Assembly (NCBI GenBank): GCA_030141605.1
Contig: JAQGDQ010001753.1
Location: 1 to 26,697 of the forward strand
Source of the DNA: Tubiluchus corallicola
Lineage: Eukaryota > Priapulida > Priapulimorpha > Priapulimorphida > Tubiluchidae
Direction: 5' to 3'
Length of the DNA: 26,697 nt
Of the stretch, positions 9,901 through 18,578 are shown one piece after another; within the stretch, counting starts at the first letter, position 1; each line of letters begins with the position of its first letter. The notes below the pieces were generated by a model that had not been told where the DNA came from, ran no database searches, and saw nothing but the letters and a program-made list of their open reading frames with translations. Made by a program: the position numbers and the translations under genes.

Positions 9901-12900
9901 TTTGCTACTTGGGAAAACTAAAATGTTGATATAGAGAATGTGTTTGTTCTGAGACCACAAGTTTCTGGGTTCGAATCATGGTTGACTTACACTGTTACAA
10001 AGCCTTGCTCCTAAATTTTATTATTTATTTATCTTTAGTGAAAAAAAAAAAGATTTATCATAAGTTTGTTTCTAATTGTTTATTTTGTTTATAGATTATG
10101 TAAATGTCATCAAAGACAGAAGTACTGGTCAGTCAAAGGGATTAGCATATGTGAAATTTCATAAAGCTTCCACTGCTGCCCTCGCGCTTGAAAACTGCGA
10201 CCCATGTAAGTACAAGGAGTTGCATTGGGGGCCTAGGTCTTGATTTTATGTTATTGGGTTAGTATTGGGAATAATTATAAAATCGACGAATTATTGTCAC
10301 CAGCTGTGCTATAATACAGGTTTATAATTAAAAATAACTGTAATAAAAATATAAGCATACAATAAAAATTCATCTGGCACACTTTGTAAAATGTTAAGGT
10401 AAAAAAAGATAAAAGATTGGTTTTATGACTAGTTTTAAAACAGTTCAAATCATTGGTTGATCACAAGCTAATAGAAAGTTTATACCATTCTCGTGCAGCT
10501 GCACTGGCAATAGTATGCTCCACACACCGAAAGCTTATTCTTTCTCAACCAGTGACAAACTGTCTTGGGATCTCAAAGAATACCTAGAAACATAAACATT
10601 GATTAGATCGGCCAGATAAGACTTTCCCAGGTTATACAAAGATTTAAAGGTAATCAGCAGGGAGCCAGTGCAGCTCCATTAAGATTGGAGTTACGTGATC
10701 AAAACATGTAGTTTTAGTAACAGTTCTAGCAGCAGTATCCGGAAGATGTGCCAAACGATTAAGCTCGTAAATTTCAATTCATAAAGAATTACAATAGTGC
10801 TTAAGTTAACATGCAAATTAAAAAAAATGTTAGTGGGTGTGGAAAGTATTTTCTTTAAGGCTAGTTACTTGCCCAGCCTCCCCTTTCTACAGAAAATGAA
10901 GTGTCACTGTTTATTCACATTTGTTTCAACTTGAAACCCGTTAAATGATATAAACTGAGCGCAATGTATTTGTAAAGCGTGATCTGTTACCAATTTAATG
11001 ATTTTGTAGTCAAATTGTCTGTTTGCTTTATAAGCTTGTATCTCTTTAGCAATGTTGCCGTTAATTTTACATAATCAGCCTGTCAGGTATATTTTACAGG
11101 TGATGTAAGTACAGAATTAATAAACTTAGATAAAGCAAAGCATTGGGATCTATGTTTGCAATGTGTGAGCTAACTGCTGTTATCTATCGTACAAAAACAA
11201 TAAGCATTTTGTTATGTTAATAATTTGTTGTTTATGTTACCTGGTTAGCATGATAACTAATAATAACTGTAATAATGAAAAATGACATGAACTGTATATT
11301 AAACCTAAACTTGCAGCTTACAAGCCAAAATTTGCTGAACCTAAGTATTCATCTTCGTGGAAAGAAAGGCAGTACCAAGAAGCTGCGGAACGGTCTTACT
11401 ATGATCGTGGTGAGTTCGGTTGATATCTTTTGTTAATGTGTTTATGTTTCGTAACATTCCTTTAACTAACATTGATAATTAGAAATTATAAGTAAGTAAA
11501 ATTTTCATTTTAAAAACAAGATGAATCGTTTGACTCGTTTACATCTTGGTCAAGTGCTGTAATGAAATTTCAACAGTGATATGAAAACAAGACACTAAAT
11601 TAATTAATAGACACAGTAATACATTTCATACTACAGATTAAACCAGCATGTTAATTTGCAACTTTTTGTGCTGTATAATTAACTGACAATATACATTTGC
11701 AAGAACATTAGACAAATAACAGAAGTGACACATTACGACCTACAATGCGATTAAGAGTGAATATCAAATGTTTCTCGTTTCATTAAGAACACTACTAAAC
11801 GGTTCATATAAACAGCACAACAGATGTAGACTGTAAATAAAAAACAAAATTTCGATTCTCATAACAGGAGTCTTCAGCAGATGACGATAATAAGATCTTT
11901 TAAAATATAAGTAGGAATGCTGTATCTTTTATCACGATGGCAAAAATTCCTAGTCTTGTATTACTAATGTACAGATTGCTAAATTTAAATTTAAAAAATT
12001 TTGAACTACATGACAACTCTTAGAGACACGGCAACTGAAAACACTGGCAGCTTGCTGTTATTAGGCAAATTGGTATAGTAGCCGTCATTTCGGACAAGTG
12101 GCTCCATCATCAGGAAGAATCTGCAAGAACTGATAATGGAGTTAGTTCTACTCTGAAATGTTGGCTAATATACTAGTGCCAATAAATAGCATGTTGTGTG
12201 TGTTCTTATTAGTTCTGATGTCTGTTCACTTTTCTTCAGCTAAGCTTGTTACCGCGAAATTTTGTACTAACTTTTTGCGAACCTAATTTTGTCTGTAACT
12301 GTGTGTACAGATTTGTTATAAAAGTGAGTAATTCACTTATGCTTATATAACAATCAAGCTGAAAGTTTGTAACCTGAGTGTAATAATAAGAATCTGTGGC
12401 ATAATCATTTCATGGACCACTATGTGATAACTAAAAGAAATGTGTGTTAAAAAAATTGTACTTATTACTACAATGATTAGCTATTATTAACTAATTGCTG
12501 CGGGTCATTGTTAGAGGATTTTCATATATTTGTTATTTAGAAATTAAATAATTCAAAGTCTCAGGAGTGTTGTTTCAAAGTAACTGTAAAACAACTGTGA
12601 ATTATTAACAGTTGTAGAACCGTTTATTTTTTTACACTTCCCACTTCCTGCTTGCCATCAGTGCCATCTAATGGGTATTTTGTAACAAGTTTGCATTGCA
12701 TACGAGGTTTTAAAAATTTTCTCAGTCAATGTTATTTCCTACTATCATATGATTAGTACTGTAAGACAAGTTTGTCTTACAGATTCACACAGATCAGGTT
12801 CTAGGGATTCTCTGCAGGACGGACGTCGAGGAGGTAAACTTAGATTAGATACCAAACTTTGGCATATAGTGAAATTACTCACTGTCACAAAAATATCACT

Positions 12901-15900
12901 ATTTGGTTTTCATAGTATTAGTTCTGCACATATAAGTCATTAAGTTTCAATAAAATGTGTAAACAATAAAACCAAAAGTTGTAGGCATTTGCATAGTTTA
13001 GGCTATTAGGCTGTTTAACCTTGTTAGGCTGTTTCTCTGTCTTTCTTGCCTTTCGTTTTTTTCATCCGTCCCTCTCTTTCTCTTTTTCCATTTCTTGAGG
13101 TGGCCTTTAGTTTGTGTCTGTATTGCCATTTTTAGGTCTCTTCTGCCACACAGCTTTACTATTAGTAATTTACAGACTTAAATTATTACAGAAAACTCAA
13201 TATGTACGTGTTCCTGTTGTTGGCTAAATAAATAAATCTTGAATCTTGAATCTAGTTAACAGTAAAATGTATTTAAGTTAAACTTGCTTTTAAATTTTTT
13301 ACTAAAATGGAAACACATACAGTGCTGCATTTCGCATAAAAATTTATGCTTTGACAAATTTGTAATCATTTGAACCGAATCACAAGAAGTTCAAGTTGAG
13401 TGTATTTGACTGTACATGTTATGATGTATCTAATTCAAATTCAAGCATATCATTTGTAGTGTTTGCTATGAAAAAATATGAACTTAAAAGCCTGAGGTTT
13501 GTTATGCAGATGAGAAGGCACTTTCACAATTCACACTTCTAGCAGACACATATAAACAATCATAAAAACTTGTATTTAGAAGAAAATGTTGGTGTTTTTT
13601 AGCATTTGACTACAATTAGCATTAAAATTTTCCGTGTCTTCTAACAATCTTTTGTTTTTAGTTGGCGAAGGCGACCGTGGACTGAAACGCTCTCTCCCAG
13701 ATTGGAATATGTACGGCAGCGGTCGAGGTTTAGTCCAGCTAAACGTTTTTACTCCTACAGTTGTTACGCCAGAACAACTGTATCGGTTATTTGACATTGT
13801 TCCTGGTCTTGAGTACTGCGATCAGAAAGGCAATGGTAAGACATTTTTTTCTGTTATCTGCATTCACTGTGCACTTCTTTGGACGAACTTCCATTGGACC
13901 TGTTGACTGCATGTATTGCAGAAAATCAATTTATGTGTATTTTCCTACTTTGCCGGCAAGATACGAATCATGTTATGTTATGTTGTGCCCTCTATTGCAT
14001 AACACACAACTTTAAATGGTAGAATACGTGCATTAATTAAACTATTTTAAGCTTGTTAAAAACCAAAAAAAAGAGTCTAGTTTAGGGTTCGAACATTAAT
14101 CGGAGAATAAACATTAACTGGAAAAGCTCGTGTTCTCCAGCAGTAGATCTTTACATGACCTTTTTGGTCTTTTTATTTATCTTTGCTCTGGTCTCCACTT
14201 CTCCCAGTACACCTTCTTCTACCTGTATTACATAACCAAACCATCTCTGCATCAACTTATCATCAATTTCCCCCACACCACGTCTCCTTGCCATCTCATT
14301 GCTTCCATCACACATGCACCATATAGCGCAATATCCTGGAGACAGTACTACTTAATGATATCCTTCTCCAATTGCTTCACCAATATCCACTCTCTATTCC
14401 TTAAAGCAGTTCACTGCCTACACACCACACATGCTTTGTAAATCAGAGTTCTCCTCCTCAATGATATTCTGTTGTTACGCAAGAGGCCAGAGGTCTCTCT
14501 CCATTTTGCTTTCCCACTGCCATTCTTGTGCTGATGCTTAGGCATAAGCATAATAGACAATAGTCTAATTGTTGTTCATGGCTTAGTATTTTGTTTTACA
14601 TCTCTTATTGTGCACACATACGTTAGACAAATCAGCATTGGGGCATGATGTCCAATGTTTTTCTGCACTGCAAGAGTAATTGTTCTTTTGTTGTTAGGGT
14701 TTGCGATTGTGAAGTATGCGACACCAGAAGCTGCTACATATGCTAGACAGAAGCTGCATGGGTTTGAATATCCACCAGACAATAAACTCATTGTCAAATA
14801 TGCTGACGAATTCTCACCTGATCAATGGTACAATTACTGATAATGATAAATGCTTTCATTGCTAAAGCTAGGACTCCATGTGCACTTAATGTGTAATCCG
14901 TATTTTGCTGCATGTTATGTGTATTGAGTGTTTCCATGTATCCGTGAAAGCTACACATATTAACAAAGCTCAGGGTGCACTTTCCACCATTTTTGGCTGT
15001 TGCTCGAAAAAATTTGAAGTACCATAATAATTTTTGAAAGCTATGCCTCTATCAAAATTTCAGCGTGGTCGTTAGCATTGACATTAGCTTATTATTGTAC
15101 TGTTAGATTACTGTTAGATGCTAAATAAAGCACAAGTTTTGAGTGCAGTATATTTTGCAAGGGAGAGAGAAGTATCATGGCACATTTCATCATTTAGTGA
15201 AAGAACTGCAGTTAGATGCACTACACATAGCTATATGCTTTCTGTACATTTTTCATCTGCGTGGTGCATATTTGGATGATAGCGATCACGTTCTAGTGAA
15301 TGCGGATCACGCATTACGGATTGCGCATTACGTACACAAGGATTTCTACATGTTTGATTACAAAGTGTTGTTCACGCATTACGGATCACTCATTGTGTAT
15401 CATGCATTACACACACATGGAGTCTTATCCTTACACAATAAATGTTTAACTGTCAGTCTTTCATAGAATATTCCTTATTAACATGCACATGCATTCTGTG
15501 CATACAAAAGAAGCAAAATATTTTATTTTCATGTGTAATTTTTATTTTGTATTGCTGAAGAAGCATTATGCAAGCATACTTTTTAATTTTGAATATGTGT
15601 TTTACACTTTACATGTGACATATTGCATGATGATTTATTGGTGTTGCATATTTCAGGCAATCTCAGACCAGCAATTCAGCCATACAGAATCAATTGGAGA
15701 CGCTCACTGCAGCCTTGTCACAAACAACAGCCCTATTGAAGCAAGCAGGTATTTTCAGTTGAATGCAGTTTAAATTTTTTTAACCTTGGAATTATTTGTA
15801 CATAGAGCATTGTACATATTTGCTAAATGTTTTTAGCACTTTATAATGAAAGAACAAAGACATATTCTACCTCAAGTTGAGAATGCCAACATTTGAATCA

Positions 15901-18578
15901 GTTTTAAATCAGTTACAGTTTTTAATCAAAAATATTTTTTTAAACGAGTTAATTTTTGTTAGCTTACAAATAAAGTACATACAGTTAGCACTAAGAAGAA
16001 ACATTGTTTATTGGTAAACTATATTGCAGGTCAGCCTGCTAGGTCTGCAAAACTACCAGGAGAAAATTTGCAAAAAATATTCGTCAAAAGTACTTACGGA
16101 AGAGTGATTTTTTGTTACGTTAATTGTATGCCGTACATTAATTGAAGTGGGTAACTATAGAATTATCTATTGTGTGTGTCTGCCACCATTTTTTCTTGGC
16201 TGTGTAATATTATAGGAAGTTGATACTTGGCATATTCGTAGGGTTTCGGTCAAAGGTGAGTCTATTAATTTTAGGACCGACCATTGCAGATTTGATTTTT
16301 TACAGTGCGTTAAAGATATGCATATAATAGCTATATTGTTTGGAATTTGCCTATGCTAAATGCTGATATGTAGGCGGTCGACAAACAACCCAGTGACAAC
16401 CGAACAAATCACGACTCACTAGCAATGTATCAGATTCAGATAACAAAAACACATCAGTAACTGTTTTAATTTTAACCTGCACAATATCATGGTCATGTGA
16501 ATGCATCAAACTTTTAATACACTATTATCACATATTTTTTATGATATTTTTCACAGATGGTTAGTCTAATTGCATTTGTAATTAGTAAAATAGAAAAGTA
16601 TAATCCATGTCAATGTGGATCTCCAGGTACATCAGTCTCCTTGGCAACTATGTCCCTCTACTGCAGTCTCTCTAGGTTTTTGTAATTGTGTGTGCTGTAT
16701 ATTTTAAGGTTTGCATTACTTTTATAGGTTTACCAATTCCCGAAGGTTTAGTACCTCAGTCAGGACAGGCTTACCCTTCTGCTGTAAATCGCACCAATGA
16801 ACGTTTCGTTTCAAGTTATTGTACGGCTGAATTACCTCCGCCTCAACCCATGTTAGAAAATGAGCTGCAGGAGGCTATTCGTTTGTTCCTTATTTTTAGC
16901 CCTGAGCCACCGCCGCTATCTGCACTAAAAGGTTTTTGTTAGAGTTTTTCGCATACATCATTATTGTATCATTATTATCATTAACACTAAACAGCAAAAG
17001 TCAACTGTGCATTTTGTGTGCTGAAATTGCACAGTACATCTTCTTAAATCAAGAGGAATCATTGTTAGCCATAACGGTTTAATTTTTATGGGCTGCAACT
17101 GCTGGCAGATGTAAATTTGTTTTTCGCATACTGTGTTCTTAAATTTTCAAACAATGCTTTTACCTGGAAATGATGCATCAAATCTGTTGTAAGTTTTAGT
17201 TAGTGGTGGCTAGTGTTGTAGAACTTGAGAATCTCCATTAATACCTGGATTACTTTTGATTTGAAACTTAATTTGAAGTTGAACATGGCCACATGAATGT
17301 GACTTCAGACTCGACACAGACGTAAAGATAATGACTCGAGACTCGGCTCGGACTTGAAGTAAATGACTCATACCTGGGCATAATGACTCGAGACTTGACT
17401 CAGACTTGAGCATAATGACTCGAGACTTGACTTGGACGTAGACCACAGTGACTTGAGACTTTTCTCGGACTTGGACCCCAAAGACTTGGGACTTAACTTG
17501 GACTTGAGCTGAAAGACTTGGCTACAACATTGGCAGTGATATATATGAAACAGTTTGCATGTTTTTTGTTAGTTCTTATTAAATATAACTAACTAAGCTA
17601 AATATAGCTAGTTAATGAAGCTTATCATACGGCTTCATTTTTATTTCGTAAATTTTTAGATGTCTTCTGTCGGTTTGGTAATCTGATAGAAGTTTACCTG
17701 ATCAGCAATCGTAATGTTGGATATGCAAAATATGCAACACGGGAGTCTGGGCTGAGTGCCATGGCCACGTTACATGGACATGAGATTATGCATGTTAAGT
17801 AAGTTTAAATGTTCTGTCATTTATAAATCTTAATCTTTGCACAACTAAAATTGCCTTTACAGCTATTGAAAACATCAAAATTCCAGTGAAGGCTGGCTTT
17901 CTTGAATAATTGTAAATCTGTACATTTCAGCATCATTGTTCCCGTCTTCTTGCAGTCAGTGTTGAGATGGTTTTTTATTAATCTAACTGTTACAGTTACA
18001 TTTTTGAGTTAACAGTTACAGTTACAGTACAACTATTTTTCGGAATGCGTTATTTATAACATGTTACTCCCATCACTGCTTAATAGTTACAAAGTTACAA
18101 GTGCAAGTTGAGACTACAGATGGTTAACATATTGGTGATCATTGTTCATTGCATGTCTTATGAGTATGTGCTTAGACAGTGTGTTCGCTGCACCGTAGCA
18201 CCCCCCCCCCCCCATCCTGAACAGCACCGTGAGCAGACTTATTGGGTTGCTGTACTCTTCAATGTTTACAACATGGTGCCAAATCATTTTGCTGTAGTGA
18301 AAACAAGAAAAAAGCAAACATGCTTTTTTGTTTTTTGCTTCGCAAACAATCTATTTTATCTGTTCAATTTTAATAAAAATTACGTTTGCTACTTGACCTG
18401 TAAGTAAAGTTTTTTAACAATGACAAAAGTACATTAACAAATATTTCTAATCGACATGTAAAGAATAGCCTAAGTAACATATAATGATGAATAATTTTAT
18501 GTTCCCAGGATGAAAGTAGTGGAAGCTGATCCACCGGAGCATGCCAGAAAGAAGCAAAAAGTGGATTCATCATTTTAG
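6809..18578 (+). CDS. RBM45: RBM45 orthologue, four-RRM RNA-binding protein, 12 coding exons
   Basis: The spliced CDS is 1,476 nt, 491 residues plus stop, across 12 GT-AG exons whose phases all agree. RRM1 is at about 17-92 (RNP2 LFIVCS 19-24, RNP1 KGVAYVKF 57-64). RRM2 is at about 113-185 (LFLMIP 114-119, KGLAYVKF 152-159). RRM3 is at about 247-320 and contains the RBM45-diagnostic [11 protein letters not shown]. An amphipathic helix at 330-353 sits where the mammalian homo-oligomer assembly region lies. RRM4 is at about 406-476 (LFLIFS, then [19 protein letters not shown]). A basic ARKKQKV (481-487) resembles the C-terminal nuclear signal of mammalian RBM45. Mammalian RBM45 is a mainly nuclear RNA-binding protein linked to neural development, splicing and FUS/TDP-43-type inclusions; the role here is inferred. 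The start ATG has A at -3 and an in-frame TGA upstream at 6791. Low GC and long introns match the surroundings. Confidence 0.95.
6981..7987 (+). other. RBM45 intron 1
   Basis: 1,007 bp, phase 1. It contains a perfect 10-bp inverted repeat at 7599-7625 and otherwise AT-rich sequence without a recognised element. Confidence 0.9.
7599..7625. repeat. Perfect 10-bp inverted repeat (hairpin)
   Basis: AATGTGTCAT and ATGACACATT flank a seven-base CTTTTTT loop. It would form a stable hairpin in the intron 1 RNA. No family is recognised. Confidence 0.85.
7988..8085 (+). CDS. RBM45: RBM45 coding exon 2
   Basis: Completes Gly58 and encodes residues 59-90: RNP1 (VAYVKF) and the end of RRM1, through [11 protein letters not shown]. 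Acceptor CTCTCAG, donor AAG|GTAAGC, leaving in phase 0. Confidence 0.93.
8086..9720 (+). other. RBM45 intron 2
   Basis: 1,635 bp, phase 0, the longest intron. It holds the imperfect hairpin at 8294-8339. Short frames near 8616-8931 look like chance. No mobile element is recognised. Confidence 0.9.
8294..8339. repeat. Imperfect 17-bp inverted repeat
   Basis: AAAATAGTTTT...AAGCAG pairs with CTGCTTAAAACTATTTT across a short loop, with a five-base bulge in the left arm. It may be a foldback remnant. Confidence 0.8.
9721..9862 (+). CDS. RBM45: RBM45 coding exon 3
   Basis: Encodes residues 91-137 plus the first base of Asp138. It covers the acidic/basic inter-RRM linker (EEERLMR) and the start of RRM2 with RNP2 LFLMIP. 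Acceptor GCTTGTAG, donor ATTG|GTATGT. Confidence 0.93.
9863..10094 (+). other. RBM45 intron 3
   Basis: 232 bp, phase 1, the shortest intron. More than half of it is the tRNA-type SINE-like insertion at 9922-10052. Confidence 0.9.
9922..10052 (+). mobile_element. tRNA-derived SINE-like element
   Basis: CTGGGTTCGAATCATGG at 9965-9981 contains a near-consensus Pol III B box (GGTTCGAATC). It is preceded by CTGAGACCACAAG, as in the anticodon-loop to T-arm part of tRNA-derived SINEs. The expected A box near 9926-9940 is degenerate. The right end is A/T-rich with an A-run at 10040-10051. Boundaries are approximate. Confidence 0.55.
10095..10205 (+). CDS. RBM45: RBM45 coding exon 4
   Basis: Completes Asp138, encodes residues 139-174 and starts Ser175. 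It contains RRM2 RNP1 KGLAYVKF and the final helix and strand. 111 nt, symmetric phase 1-1. Donor CCAT|GTAAGT. Confidence 0.93.
10206..11316 (+). other. RBM45 intron 4
   Basis: 1,111 bp, phase 1. It contains the antisense LINE remnant at 10461-10799; the rest is AT-rich without recognised features. Confidence 0.9.
10461..10799 (-). mobile_element. Antisense CR1/L2-like LINE reverse-transcriptase remnant
   Basis: The minus strand reads [20 protein letters not shown] then ELHWLPA, a close match to the 'AARxVTxxxxFDHITPxLxELHWLPV' block common in LINE RTs of the CR1/L2 group. A second frame gives [20 protein letters not shown], the next conserved block. The first frame then resumes with SAAAREW near the C-terminus. 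Several stops and at least two frameshifts make it inactive. It lies opposite to RBM45 transcription. Confidence 0.85.
11317..11409 (+). CDS. RBM45: RBM45 coding exon 5
   Basis: Completes Ser175, encodes residues 176-205 and the first base of Asp206. It is a Tyr/Lys/Glu/Arg-rich linker ([21 protein letters not shown]) between RRM2 and RRM3. 93 nt, symmetric phase 1-1. Acceptor TTGCAG, donor CGTG|GTGAGT. Confidence 0.9.
11410..12782 (+). other. RBM45 intron 5
   Basis: 1,373 bp, phase 1. It holds the inverted pair of hammerhead-like cores at 12068-12176. The rest is AT-rich without recognised coding. Confidence 0.9.
12068..12176. mobile_element. Inverted repeat carrying two hammerhead-ribozyme-like cores; possible Penelope/retrozyme-type relic
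   Basis: The minus strand at 12088-12113 reads CTGATGA, a GGA/TCC stem, then CGAAA. The plus strand at 12130-12158 reads CTGATAA, a GGAG/CTCT stem, then GAAA. These are the two conserved boxes and stem II of a hammerhead ribozyme. The two copies are inverted and about 15 bp apart, and similarity extends outward through CATTTC and TA(T/G)TAGCC. Stem III and the cleavage site are not visible, and the plus core has a G-to-A change in its first box, so activity is unlikely. Hammerhead motifs are known in Penelope-like elements and retrozymes. Confidence 0.4.
12783..12833 (+). CDS. RBM45: RBM45 coding exon 6
   Basis: A 51-nt exon, symmetric phase 1-1, encoding the rest of Asp206, residues 207-222 and the first base of Val223. 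It is Ser/Arg/Gly-rich ([14 protein letters not shown]), an RS-like linker. Acceptor TCTTACAG, donor GGAG|GTAAAC. Both neighbours remain in frame if it is skipped. Confidence 0.85.
12834..13661 (+). other. RBM45 intron 6
   Basis: 828 bp, phase 1. It contains the LINE 3' tail at 13015-13253; nothing else recognised. Confidence 0.9.
13015..13253 (+). mobile_element. 3' UTR/tail of a non-LTR retrotransposon
   Basis: A pyrimidine-rich stretch is followed by GTACGTGTTCCTG, TTGGCTAAATAAATAAAT and a CTTGAATCTTGAATCT terminal repeat. This 'AATAAAT(CTTGAAT)n' ending is typical of LINE 3' termini. No coding remains; the left edge is approximate. Confidence 0.6.
13662..13835 (+). CDS. RBM45: RBM45 coding exon 7
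   Basis: Completes Val223, encodes residues 224-280 and starts Gly281. It includes the first half of RRM3 and the block [18 protein letters not shown], which is nearly the same in vertebrate RBM45 and anchors the gene assignment. 174 nt, phase 1-1. Donor AATG|GTAAGA. Confidence 0.95.
13836..14697 (+). other. RBM45 intron 7
   Basis: 862 bp, phase 1. It contains the antisense RT relic at 14151-14455. The plus-strand frame over that region is its shadow. Confidence 0.9.
14151..14455 (-). mobile_element. Antisense decayed LINE RT C-terminal fragment
   Basis: Read on the minus strand, one frame gives EKDIIK then [15 protein letters not shown], like the 'LxKxxxxSVALYGxE' part of LINE RTs. An overlapping frame gives [20 protein letters not shown], like the 'RRLRWFGHVxRxEE' motif, ending in a stop at 14151-14153. 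Multiple stops and frame changes show decay. It appears to be a different family or copy from the intron 4 relic. Confidence 0.5.
14698..14827 (+). CDS. RBM45: RBM45 coding exon 8
   Basis: Completes Gly281 and encodes residues 282-323 plus two bases of Trp324. It holds RRM3 RNP1-like GFAIVKY and [13 protein letters not shown], matching the vertebrate KLHGFQYPPGNR region. Acceptor TTGTTAG, donor CAATG|GTACAA. Retention of intron 8 stops after three further codons. Confidence 0.93.
14828..15656 (+). other. RBM45 intron 8
   Basis: 829 bp, phase 2. It contains a short degenerate repeat of a CACGCATTACGGAT unit at 15290-15412; open frames here (15143-15466) are not supported as coding. Confidence 0.9.
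15290..15412. repeat. Degenerate GCATTACGGATCAC-type direct repeats
   Basis: CACGCATTACGGAT occurs exactly at 15308 and 15373, with partial copies (GCGCATTACG, CATGCATTACA) around them. It is a small decayed tandem array. Confidence 0.6.
15657..15748 (+). CDS. RBM45: RBM45 coding exon 9
   Basis: Completes Trp324, encodes residues 325-354 and starts Gly355. The Gln/Ser/Thr/Ala-rich stretch 330-353 has Ile333, Leu337, Leu340, Leu344 and Leu351 at heptad a/d-like spacing. This indicates an amphipathic helix where mammalian RBM45 has its self-association region. Acceptor ATTTCAG, donor GCAG|GTATTT. Confidence 0.9.
15749..16727 (+). other. RBM45 intron 9
   Basis: 979 bp, phase 1. A possible cryptic exon begins at 16030. 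No mobile element is recognised. Confidence 0.9.
16030..16145 (+). other. Possible alternative terminal exon of RBM45
   Basis: ATATTGCAG is a good acceptor, and the phase-1 frame from exon 9 stays open for 37 codons to a TGA at 16143-16145. Use of it would give a protein lacking RRM4. No close polyadenylation signal follows, and the peptide is not recognisable. Confidence 0.15.
16728..16931 (+). CDS. RBM45: RBM45 coding exon 10
   Basis: Completes Gly355, encodes residues 356-422 and starts Asp423. It has a Pro-rich linker ([18 protein letters not shown]) and the start of RRM4 with RNP2 RLFLIFS. 204 nt, phase 1-1. The donor AAAG|GTTTTT is weak, but the joint to exon 11 restores the conserved K-D-V-F-C-R-F-G sequence, so I keep it. 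Confidence 0.9.
16932..17659 (+). other. RBM45 intron 10
   Basis: 728 bp, phase 1. It contains the degenerate ACTTGAGACTTG-type repeat at 17291-17521. Confidence 0.9.
17291..17521. repeat. Degenerate GACTTGAGACTTGACTTGG repeat
   Basis: Variants of GACTCGAGACTTGACTCGG recur about eight times with irregular spacing. ATAATGACTCGAGAC repeats at 17328, 17380 and 17412, spaced 52 and 32 bp. It is an old, decayed minisatellite. Confidence 0.8.
17660..17798 (+). CDS. RBM45: RBM45 coding exon 11
   Basis: Completes Asp423 and encodes residues 424-468 plus two bases of Lys469. The block [12 protein letters not shown] followed by NVGYAKY is nearly identical to vertebrate RBM45 RRM4. Acceptor TTTTTAG, donor GTTAA|GTAAGT. 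Confidence 0.95.
17799..18508 (+). other. RBM45 intron 11
   Basis: 710 bp, phase 2. It has short TTACAG repeats near 17992-18027 and a C13 run at 18201-18213. No gene. Confidence 0.9.
18201..18213. repeat. Poly-C run of 13
   Basis: A homopolymer in intron 11, unusual in this AT-rich region. It may be unstable or a base-calling risk. Confidence 0.95.
18509..18578 (+). CDS. RBM45: RBM45 coding exon 12 (terminal)
   Basis: Completes Lys469 and encodes residues 470-491 and TAG. MKVVEAD matches the last RRM4 strand; HARKKQKVD is a basic nuclear-signal-like tail. Acceptor TTCCCAG. Confidence 0.93.

Noticed and set aside
14062-14095. Second tRNA B-box-like GGTTCGAAC
   Set aside because: No A box or tRNA-like flank, and no tail; too weak to call a SINE.
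14130-14441. 103-residue plus-strand frame
   Set aside because: Antisense shadow of the degraded RT on the minus strand.
15143-15773. Frames of 96-107 residues in intron 8 and across exon 9
   Set aside because: The first arises from degenerate CATTAC repeats. The second reads exon 9 in the wrong frame; the phase-2 frame matches the RBM45 helix.
16217-16255. Exon-like stretch ending in AAAG|GTGAGT in intron 9
   Set aside because: The donor is strong, but the frame required from exon 9 meets a TGA at once, and exon 9 joins exon 10 with correct phase and conservation.
17210-17446. 78-residue minus-strand frame
   Set aside because: Follows the degenerate GACTTGAG repeat; no independent coding evidence.
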